DNA from: Acidimicrobiaceae bacterium
Lineage (GTDB): Bacteria > Actinomycetota > Acidimicrobiia > Acidimicrobiales > Palsa-688
Direction: 5' to 3'
Length of the DNA: 5,053 nt
NCBI GenBank assembly: GCA_027334785.1
Contig: DAHWQF010000280.1
Span: forward strand, 1-5,053
Each line of letters opens with the position of its first letter. The stretch's first letter is position 1. Positions 1 through 4,699 of the stretch are shown piece by piece. Below the pieces are notes generated by a model that was not told the DNA's origin, did no database searches, and saw only the letters and a list, made by a program, of their open reading frames with translations. The position numbers and the translations under genes are program-made.

Positions 1-360
1 CCTTGGTGTCACCCCAGCAAGTGTCGTTGCTTGCCATAGGAGTCCTAGCGTGCCTCGCAGCGGTCGAGAGCCTTTAGGGGCTTCTTCGTGATCAGTCTAG
101 AACTCGGTGCACTGGGGCACCACGTCCCTCCAGAACGATCTGCTAGTTGAGCACGTTGCCGCAGGACCTTCCATGTGCAGCTGTCGTAGGTGGTCTTGAG
201 GCGCGCCGGGAGATCATAAGGCGTGTGCCGGACAACTAGCACCACGACGGCCTTTGTAGCGCCAGCGTCGCCATCATTGCGGCCAAAGAGGAGGAACAGA
301 AAGCGACCGTCGCCGCGAACTCAACTCCGCGCCAGGCCATGGCGGCGCGGCCGCGCCTGT
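1..360. other. No supported gene in the left-hand 360 bases
   Basis: I find no convincing gene here. The longest minus-strand reading (GTG start at 245, stop at 45, 66 codons) has a weak AAAGG-like sequence upstream, but its product has no recognisable motif, signal peptide or membrane segment. The plus-strand frames give Arg/Pro-rich products typical of shadow reading in G+C-rich DNA. It may be the decayed continuation of the pseudogene that ends at 361. Confidence 0.5.
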
Positions 361-652
361 TCAGTTGGTGCCCTCGAAGGCTATGTAGTTCGTCGTGCCC
401 GACGCTTGGATTGTCAGCAGGACTGCCGGCGCAAGGCACGGGCTGGGCAGCGACACGGTGGAACGGATGTGGGCATTGCCAGTAGCAGAGAGGGGCACCG
501 GCGCTGTCGTGCCGCCCAGCGTCCCATTGCACGACGGGGCCGATCCCCAGCGCGTCGATCCCGTCACCTAGCGAGGGCGGGCGATAGTTGAGATCGTTTA
601 GCGGGAATGAGAAAGCCTTGACCGTAGGCGGGGCCTCTTTATGTTGATGCAT
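361..652 (-). pseudogene. Frameshifted C-terminal remnant of a probable extracellular protein
   Basis: Two minus-strand frames each look coding over adjacent stretches. From about 652 to 548 one frame reads AFSFPLNDLNYRPPSLGDGI followed by DALGIG. From about 550 to the TGA at 361 the neighbouring frame reads SAPSCNGTLGG, then APVPLSATGNAHIRSTVSLP, SPCLAPAVLLTIQASGTT and NYIAFEGTN. The two join smoothly near 548, which suggests one gene broken by a single extra base (or two lost bases). In the second frame a TAG lies directly before the GTG at 567, so that piece has no independent upstream. The product is rich in Ser, Thr, Gly and Pro with paired Cys, in the style of the last domain of a secreted actinobacterial protein. 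No signal peptide is present and the ATG at 652 has no good ribosome binding site, so the N-terminus is probably lost too. The family is unknown to me. A sequencing indel is the main alternative to true decay. Confidence 0.45.
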
Positions 653-666
653 TGCTTATCTGTGGC

Positions 667-1587
667 TCAGAAGGTTGACCGGCAGGCGTAGGTATAGATG
701 TCTCCGGCAGAGGTTACCATGAGGAAACCGGCATCGATGTTGCTGTTGTTTTGCTGCTTAGCACTAAGGAAGAGCGTCCCGATGACCGGACCGACTAGAT
801 TCGTAGGCCTTGAGATCGTATCACCTTGACAATCGCCACTGATTCCACCATATGTAAATACCTGTCCTGTTGCTGTAATGAGCCAGTAGCCATCACTGGT
901 GTCTGCCATCGTAACGAAGTTGTCTAGGCCCGCCTTCCGAGCATCGCCATAAAAGGGTGCTCCGTCAAGAGCGTCTAGGCGTCCAGTGGAGTAAAGGACA
1001 TAGCCTCCAGTTTCATTCCCGCCAAACGCCGGGAATGCTCCAACCACGTGAGCTGGTCCGGTGGGTGCGGCGAGCGTCGTCGGAGTAACAGCCTTCGGTT
1101 TTACTGTCGTAGGAGTCGTCTTCTTGGGTGTAGTAGTCGCTAGATGTATTTGTGTCACAGCCACAGCGGGGACGGTATTGGTCCCGCCTAGGCTGGTGGT
1201 GTAGCTGTAAGTGCCGTTTAAGCGGCCGACTAGATAGACAATGTTCTTTTGGTAAATGGAAGTGCCGAGGGACGCCTTCGCGAGCGTTACCCAAACTAGG
1301 TTTGTCCAAAAGCCTGCGCCTTGATTGGTAATCTCAATTAGCATGTGCGTGTTTCCAGTGTTGGTATCAAACTGGAACACTTGTGCCGTAGTGTGAACAC
1401 AGGTACTGTGCATGCCTTTTACTAGGGCCGCGTACGGCGGTATGGGCTCGCTCGAAGTGCACGGTGCCCAAATATTTGTCGGAGTGGCCGCCTCTGCGGT
1501 GTTAGGAACGGCCACTGTAAGTACCAATAGTATATTTGCCGTGGCGGCTAGAGTGGCCATTATGTTACGGAGTGCTGGTTTCTTCAT
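667..1587 (-). CDS. Exported protein: signal peptide, OB-like N-terminal domain, Thr/Pro linker, degenerate GYWL-type repeats
   Basis: A 306-residue protein, probably released from the cell or held in its envelope. Residues 1-8 (MKKPALRN) are basic, residues 9-28 are hydrophobic, and an AEA-A site near residues 31-34 completes a Sec signal peptide. Residues about 50-150 form a beta-rich domain with the pattern 'AQVFQFDTNTGNTHMLIEIT ... NIVYLVGRLNGTYSYTT ... TVPAVAVTQI', which resembles an OB-type fold (inference). Residues about 151-178 are a TTTPKKTTPTTVKPK-style linker. Residues about 184-306 carry weak repeats (GYVLYSTGRLDALDGAPFYG, DGYWLITATGQVFTYGG, AGFLMVTSAGDIYTYA), a shortened version of the propeller-like repeats common in Acidimicrobiia secreted proteins. 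Cys43, Cys63, Cys243 and Cys302 could form disulphides. The frame stays open upstream to 1863, but the ATG at 1587 is chosen because the signal peptide begins there and AGGG (complement of 1594-1597) lies 6 bases upstream. The gene is visibly more A+T-rich than the peptidase upstream. The molecular function is not known. Confidence 0.8.
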   Translation of the reverse strand: MKKPALRNIMATLAATANILLVLTVAVPNTAEAATPTNIWAPCTSSEPIPPYAALVKGMHSTCVHTTAQVFQFDTNTGNTHMLIEITNQGAGFWTNLVWVTLAKASLGTSIYQKNIVYLVGRLNGTYSYTTSLGGTNTVPAVAVTQIHLATTTPKKTTPTTVKPKAVTPTTLAAPTGPAHVVGAFPAFGGNETGGYVLYSTGRLDALDGAPFYGDARKAGLDNFVTMADTSDGYWLITATGQVFTYGGISGDCQGDTISRPTNLVGPVIGTLFLSAKQQNNSNIDAGFLMVTSAGDIYTYACRSTF

Positions 1588-2289
1588 GTGGTTCCCTGCC
1601 CCTTTCTGGTTGCGCGTGCCGTGGCTCGGCCGGCAGGTGGGACGGCAACGCGGGACATGGCCCATGCCGCGAAGCCGCGATAGCCGTTGCTGCCGTAGGA
1701 GCCAGCCGAGGCTCGTTGGGTCCTGTTGCCAGCCGGGTGGGGATGCCGACCCTAATGGTAATGTCCTAGTGGCGCCGTTTGCGACAGCGCTATAGGGCTG
1801 GCAACCCCGTGGGGCTGGTTGGAGTAGGTATCGGCAACGACACCAGCGAGCTTGAGCCGCCATTTACGAGGGAGGACGTGTGGCATTCAGTCGCGTTTGG
1901 CGCTGGGTAGAGGACTTCGGCTGGTGACAGCGTCAGCGGCTATCCTGAGCCTGCGCCTGAGGTCTTGTCGGAGCAGGAGGGGGGCTTGTGGCGCGATGTA
2001 CTACGCGGAGCGCTGCACCAGAGCCTGACAACGCGGCGCGACGTGACGGAGGCAGTCCACTTCGGGGTAGCCAGTAATGACCTGAGGGTGAACGCTAGGG
2101 CGTGACCGCGAGTGCGATGCTTGGACGGCTCCTAGCCTAGCAGGGACTGACCGCGGTTCCGTGTGCCCAGGGAAGCTCAGCGGTGCCGCCGCGAGGATTG
2201 AAATAGAATCCCGTGTCACTGTGCTTTAGTAGCTGACCGTCGATAGATGCCGGATGAGTGCATAAGTGCCTGCCAGGATCGACGAGCCT
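1588..2289. other. Long gap between signal peptidase and exported-protein genes, no supported gene
   Basis: Roughly 700 bases without a gene I can defend. The 92-codon upstream extension of the exported-protein frame (1588-1863) has no coding signature and would bury the signal peptide. Another frame ends in a TGA that overlaps the ATG at 1587 as ATGA, but it has no plausible start. The signal peptidase frame continues past its TGA for 50 open codons down to 2140 before a TAG, with some protein-like composition (for example DTGFYFNPRGG). I see no clear rho-independent terminator after the peptidase and no strong -10/-35 pair before 1587. Confidence 0.5.
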
Positions 2290-2949
2290 TCAGGTGTATG
2301 GTCGTGGTTCGGCAGCGTTGCCGGCGGGCTCTAAGGTCGTGGTGGACAAGTGGAGCGCTGGTAAGGAACGGTCCGCTGGCCCCGTTCGGGTGACTACGAG
2401 GCCTGGGTGACGCTCCTGCGGCTCGTCTGTCGAAGCTGCTGTAATACCAGCCGGCCGGGAGTCAGCCCCGATGCTGTGAGATGCCCTTGGCACGCGGGCC
2501 TTGCGCCGGCGTGCGAGAGCCAAGACCCCCGCGGCCAATAGGAGGGCGACAGCAACGCCCAGGCCGGAGCGCCGCCCAGTCGGTGAATGGGCTGCCAAGG
2601 CGACGTAGCCGACGAACGGTAGGCTCAAGCGGGCCTCGTAGGCGTAAGGGCTTGTGATCTTGAGGCGCCAAGAGTCCGCGACAGCGTTGGCGTCGCCTTG
2701 CGTCCTCACGATCGGCCCGCCGCGTGCGGGCACGAGCGAGATTATGCGGTGTATGAACTCATCGCCCTGCTCCCCGGGCGGGCCCACCAGGATCACGTCC
2801 CGCACTTGCAGACTGCGGACAGGCACGCGTTCGAGAAGAGCGACGCTCCCGACAGGGAAGCCCGGCTGCATGCTCCCAGTCAGGACAGGGCGTGCCTGCC
2901 ACCGTCCGCTGCTGCCGTCGCCAGCGGGCCGCCTGCCCCTGCTCGCCAT
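2290..2949 (-). CDS. Signal peptidase I, S26B (Ser/His, SipW-like) type
   Basis: A membrane serine protease of 219 residues that would remove signal peptides from exported proteins. The nucleophile is Ser26 in VLTGSMQPG. The general base is His67 in FIHRI, where bacterial type I enzymes have Lys; this puts it in the Ser/His S26B group (SipW and archaeal/ER-like). The GDAN motif at residues 85-88 with Asp92 completes the conserved blocks, so all catalytic positions seem present. Residues about 129-146 form a C-terminal membrane segment ending in RRRK, followed by a Pro/Ala/Thr-rich tail of about 70 residues. Unusually, the N-terminal membrane anchor normally found before the nucleophile is missing: residues 1-22 are hydrophilic. 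The ATG at 2949 is supported by GGGAGG (complement of 2957-2962) spaced 7 bases away, and reading further upstream in frame adds no hydrophobic stretch. The gene starts only about 130 bases from the tRNA fragment. S26B enzymes often process a dedicated neighbouring secreted substrate, so the exported protein at 667-1587 is a candidate (inference). Confidence 0.85.
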   Translation of the reverse strand: MASRGRRPAGDGSSGRWQARPVLTGSMQPGFPVGSVALLERVPVRSLQVRDVILVGPPGEQGDEFIHRIISLVPARGGPIVRTQGDANAVADSWRLKITSPYAYEARLSLPFVGYVALAAHSPTGRRSGLGVAVALLLAAGVLALARRRKARVPRASHSIGADSRPAGITAASTDEPQERHPGLVVTRTGPADRSLPALHLSTTTLEPAGNAAEPRPYT

Positions 2950-2967
2950 CGGTCTACCTCCCGTGCC

Positions 2968-3021
2968 TCGGCTGCCAGTCGAGCGGTGTCGATCGTCTTG
3001 GCTGCCAGTTTGGCTGCCGGG
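2968..3021. repeat. Three copies of a 12-base repeat before the signal peptidase gene
   Basis: The unit TTGGCTGCCAGT appears at 2998-3009 exactly, at 2968-2979 with one change (TCGGCTGCCAGT) and at 3010-3021 with the last bases altered (TTGGCTGCCGGG). The second and third copies are directly adjacent; the first lies 30 bases from the second. They sit in the short leader between the tRNA fragment and the peptidase start, so they could be a regulator binding site or a simple local duplication. The function is not shown by the sequence. Confidence 0.55.
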
Positions 3022-3077
3022 GAGGAGCCGTCAAGGGGGCGATCGTCGAATAGACGCTACCACCTGGGGATATCTAG

Positions 3078-3122
3078 CGCGCTCGGAGGGACTCGAACCC
3101 CCAACCTTCTGATCCGTAGTCA
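3078..3122 (-). other. 3' half of tRNA-Arg(ACG): probable attachment-site scar of an integrated element
   Basis: On the minus strand the order is: anticodon loop CTACGGA (3119-3113, anticodon ACG), anticodon 3' stem TCAGA (3112-3108), variable loop AGGTT, T arm GGGGG-TTCGAGT-CCCTC (3102-3086), acceptor 3' strand CGAGCGC (3085-3079) and discriminator G at 3078. This matches the usual bacterial tRNA-Arg(ACG) 3' half. The sequence upstream of the loop reads ATTGA instead of the expected TCTGA, and no D arm or 5' acceptor strand (expected GCGCTCG) follows. The gene is therefore not functional here. The 3' half of a tRNA gene is a classic attB for tyrosine-recombinase elements: on insertion the intact tRNA is rebuilt at one end and a 3' copy is left at the other. 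In this orientation the element should extend to higher coordinates. A decayed tRNA gene is the alternative. Confidence 0.8.
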
Positions 3123-3140
3123 ATGAAGCGTCTTCGCTCG

Positions 3141-3154
3141 ACGTTGCGCAATGT
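3141..3154. repeat. Near-palindrome around TTGCGCAA
   Basis: ACGTTGCGCAATGT pairs with itself at 12 of 14 positions with TTGCGCAA at the centre. It lies about 20 bases from the edge of the tRNA fragment. It could be a recombinase or regulator site; nothing else supports a function. Confidence 0.45.
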
Positions 3155-3160
3155 GGCGAG

Positions 3161-3212
3161 TTGTCGCATTCTGGCTGGTCAGATGGGCCACCGGAGTCGC
3201 CCGATGCGACAA
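3161..3212. repeat. 9-base inverted repeat, TTGTCGCAT / ATGCGACAA
   Basis: TTGTCGCAT at 3161-3169 has a perfect inverted partner, ATGCGACAA, at 3204-3212, separated by 34 bases. This geometry fits spaced protein-binding sites better than an RNA hairpin, and there is no T-run to suggest a terminator. Its position next to the att scar makes a recombination role possible. Confidence 0.45.
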
Positions 3213-3221
3213 GGTGAGACA

Positions 3222-3234
3222 CGCCGTTACGGCG
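3222..3234. repeat. Short perfect hairpin CGCCG-TTA-CGGCG
   Basis: A perfect five-base-pair inverted repeat with a three-base loop, the third inverted repeat within about 100 bases of the att scar. No T-run follows on either strand, so a terminator is not indicated. It may be another binding site or chance in G+C-rich DNA. Confidence 0.35.
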
Positions 3235-3383
3235 AGCGACGGGTTTGTTGGGTGGCATGTTGGGTTGAGGAGGCGGAGCGGCTGTGCGCTTCGGCGATGC
3301 CAGGGACCGTTGAGGTGGTCGGGTCGAGAGCCACGGAATGGCCAGATGGCTGGCGGGGACGGCCTCGCTGGTGCTCGCAAACG

Positions 3384-3416
3384 TTGTGCCCTGGTACCCT
3401 GGGACAATGATATTGT
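3384..3416 (+). promoter_or_regulatory. Candidate promoter with operator-like palindrome for the DUF6932-XRE operon
   Basis: The perfect palindrome ACAAT-GAT-ATTGT spans 3404-3416, ending 6 bases before the GTG start at 3423. It overlaps a GATATT (3409-3414) that could be a -10 box; TTGTGC at 3384-3389 is a possible -35 with a 19-base gap. A -10 there would place transcription start around 3421-3423, on the start codon itself, so the mRNA may be leaderless; no Shine-Dalgarno sequence precedes the GTG. The XRE protein encoded second in the operon is a natural candidate to bind the palindrome and repress its own operon. The promoter assignment is inference; the palindrome is seen directly. Confidence 0.45.
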
Positions 3417-3422
3417 TGTGCG

Positions 3423-3860
3423 GTGATCCCGCCGCTCGACCCGGTCACCGGTCGGTTGCCGCCGGGCGAGCACGAGGGATCATGGGAGGAAGTCGTGGAG
3501 CGGTTCGGCTGGAACGAGCACCGTCGCCGGCTTCTTGACGGTCTGGCCGACGGCATGGGTGCCCTGGCCCGCGCCGGCTGCGAGCGGGCGTGGCTCAACG
3601 GCAGTTTCGTTACCTCCAAAGATGAGCCCGCCGACTTCGACGTTTGCTGGGACCCCACCGCCGTTGACCTCGATCGCTTGGACCCTGTTTTTCTCGACGT
3701 CTCGTCAGGCCGGGCGGTACAGAAGCGACGCTTTGGGGGTGAGTTCCTGCCGAACGTCATTGAGGCGGAGAGCGGCTTGGCGTTCGCCGACTTCTTCCAG
3801 AACGACCGCGAGACCGGCAAGAAAGGGATCGTCGTCCTGTGGATTAAGGAGCAACCATGA
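3423..3860 (+). CDS. DUF6932-like protein with a nucleotidyltransferase-type motif, candidate effector of a two-gene module
   Basis: A 145-residue soluble protein with no signal peptide or membrane segment. The start (MIPPLDPVTGRLPPGEHEGS, then WEEVVERFG) and the WLNGSFVTS...PADFDVCWDP core match what I recall of the DUF6932 family. Gly60-Ser61 followed by Asp71-x-Asp73 has the form of the GS...DxD signature of minimal nucleotidyltransferases (MNT-like), where the two Asp hold metal and nucleotide. Asp92 in VFLDVSS could be the third acidic residue. A conserved-looking RFGGEFLPN segment lies at about 103-111 and DFFQNDRETG at about 123-132. The length is normal for a single-domain protein and the frame is intact. 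The GTG at 3423 is preferred because the family-like N-terminus begins there. Its TGA overlaps the ATG of the XRE gene, so the two are translationally coupled. Nucleotide transfer to an RNA or protein target, as in some toxins, is a hypothesis. Catalysis has not been shown, and a non-toxic role is possible. Confidence 0.75.
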   Translation: MIPPLDPVTGRLPPGEHEGSWEEVVERFGWNEHRRRLLDGLADGMGALARAGCERAWLNGSFVTSKDEPADFDVCWDPTAVDLDRLDPVFLDVSSGRAVQKRRFGGEFLPNVIEAESGLAFADFFQNDRETGKKGIVVLWIKEQP

Positions 3861-4297
3861 TCACCAACGAGACCCAGTACCGTTCGACACTCGGCCACCT
3901 GCGCCAATTTGAAACCGCGCTCGCCAACTTGGAAGCCCGCCACCCAACTGGCCAACGCACGAAGCTGGAGCAGCTTGAGATCGGCGCCGTAGCTTCCCAG
4001 GCCGAGGACCTCCGGACCGAGATCGCGGAGTACGAGCACCTCCGCTCAGGGGATGTCTCCACGCTGGAAGTGAGCGGCCTCGACCAACTGGCCTCCCTCC
4101 TAGTCCAGGCGCGAATTGCCCGGGGGTGGACCCAGCACCAGCTCGCCGAAACCCTTGGTGTGGCCGAGCAGCAAGTCCAGCGGTACGAAGCTACGGCCTA
4201 CAGGTCGGCCAGCCTGGCCCGCCTTAACGACGTGGCTACTGCACTCGGGCTGGACACTCACCTCGTTGGCCGCCTCCGCGAGGCAAGCGCTGCGTAA
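3857..4297 (+). CDS. XRE/HigA-like helix-turn-helix protein, candidate antitoxin or autoregulator
   Basis: A 146-residue DNA-binding protein. Residues about 1-62 are a helical, charged region (MITNETQYRSTLGHLRQFET ... AEDLRTEIAEYEHLRSG) that resembles the N-terminal helices of HigA-type antitoxins and may form a coiled coil for dimers. Residues about 75-131 are a classic XRE/Cro-type HTH: LLVQARIARGWTQHQLAETL leads into GVAEQQVQRYEAT, the recognition helix, and then LARLNDVATALGL. Translation is well supported: AAGGAG at 3846-3851 lies 5 bases before the ATG, inside the end of the upstream gene, and start and stop overlap as ATGA. HigA proteins normally pair with a RelE-like HigB; here the partner is a DUF6932-like protein instead. 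The order, effector first and HTH second, matches HigBA operons. It probably represses its own promoter, where a palindrome is present at 3404-3416. A plain transcription factor is the alternative. Confidence 0.85.
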   Translation: MITNETQYRSTLGHLRQFETALANLEARHPTGQRTKLEQLEIGAVASQAEDLRTEIAEYEHLRSGDVSTLEVSGLDQLASLLVQARIARGWTQHQLAETLGVAEQQVQRYEATAYRSASLARLNDVATALGLDTHLVGRLREASAA

Positions 4298-4329
4298 TCT
4301 CCTCAGCGGGGGCCGGCCCTTCCAACTGA

Positions 4330-4470
4330 CGCCAATCGCCCACCTTTGCTGGCAGGGATGGGGGTTACTTCGGAGTCGACTGGGACAAGAGCATTATCAG
4401 TGCTGAGACCGCCAAGCTGATGACCTGGGTGTATGGGCAACGGTGCAGCTCAGCGGCCCTTCTACCCTGA
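4330..4470 (+). pseudogene. Orphan C-terminal coding fragment, family unknown
   Basis: One plus-strand frame reads GRDGGYFGVDWDKSIISAET, then AKLMTWVYGQRCSSAALLP, then TGA at 4468-4470. Amino-acid composition and the G/C-rich third codon positions look coding. The frame is closed by a TGA at 4327-4329, and it has no ATG, GTG or TTG before the ATG at 4420. It therefore looks like the tail of a gene whose front was lost or frameshifted. I do not recognise the family. Its stop lies at the first base pairs of the tandem repeats, which may mean the two were brought in together. Confidence 0.35.
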
Positions 4471-4506
4471 CCCTTGTTCACCTTCGCTGACCCCTGTTGA
4501 CCTTCG
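4467..4506. repeat. Two tandem 20-base repeats (CTGACCC..GTT.ACCTTCG)
   Basis: Unit one (4467-4486, CTGACCCTTGTTCACCTTCG) and unit two (4487-4506, CTGACCCCTGTTGACCTTCG) match at 18 of 20 positions and are directly adjacent. Short tandem direct repeats in a non-coding stretch of an integrated element are typical of integrase arm-type sites or replication iterons; which applies here cannot be told from the sequence. Confidence 0.75.
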
Positions 4507-4508
4507 CT

Positions 4509-4530
4509 TGTGGTGCATCTGTGGTGCATG
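4509..4530. repeat. Two tandem 11-base repeats (TGTGGTGCATC/G)
   Basis: TGTGGTGCATC at 4509-4519 is followed at once by TGTGGTGCATG at 4520-4530, matching at 10 of 11 positions. It lies two bases after the 20-base repeats, so two different direct-repeat families occur side by side over 64 bases. This supports a multi-site protein-binding region rather than simple slippage. Confidence 0.75.
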
Positions 4531-4699
4531 CTCGCCAAAACCCAGGAGAGGGGGCAAGCGCCCGGTGGTGGGGGGAGACAAGCAGAAAGCACCAGATCCC
4601 GCGAGCGAGTAAAGCCGTCCACAAGGATACCGCTCATCGCCAACGTCGTCATCCGCCGAGCGGGTGAGGCCGAGGGCCAGCGACGCTCGTCGCGGTCGG

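Larger units (their letters stand above)
3123..3422. other. Non-coding stretch between att scar and the two-gene operon, rich in inverted repeats
   Basis: There is no gene I can support: the open frames on both strands give Arg/Pro-rich shadow products. The stretch does hold several inverted repeats close to the tRNA fragment. Such sequences often serve as integrase or excisionase sites near an attachment core, which fits the position, but the role is inference. Confidence 0.5.

Noticed and set aside
1588..1863. Extension of the exported protein to an upstream start at 1863
   Set aside because: It would place 92 Arg/Pro/Gln-rich residues before a good signal peptide; the ATG at 1587 has its own ribosome binding site.
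2001..2219. 72-codon minus-strand open frame
   Set aside because: It has no ribosome binding site, motif or coding-like composition.
2654..3126. Two plus-strand open frames ending in SEGLEPPTF and GGTRTPNLLIRSQ
   Set aside because: These endings are well-known artefacts of translating the reverse strand of a tRNA gene; the rest of each frame is antisense to the signal peptidase.
3078..3160. Complete tRNA-Arg gene
   Set aside because: No D arm or 5' acceptor strand (expected to pair with CGAGCGC) is present, and the 5' anticodon stem is mismatched.
3031..3258. Minus-strand open frame containing DQKVGGSSPSERA
   Set aside because: It is the sense translation of the tRNA-Arg 3' half, another familiar tRNA artefact, not a protein.
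3341..3354. GCCAG-ATGG-CTGGC hairpin as a terminator or operator
   Set aside because: Only five base pairs, no T-run, and expected by chance in G+C-rich DNA.
3227..4039. 270-codon minus-strand open frame
   Set aside because: It is antisense to the DUF6932-XRE operon, with Ser/Arg/Pro-rich composition and no motif.
4312..4321. GGGCCGGCCC as a terminator for the operon
   Set aside because: It is a palindrome with no loop and is not followed by a T-run.
4467..4530. CRISPR array
   Set aside because: The repeats are directly adjacent with no spacers and there are only two units of each kind.
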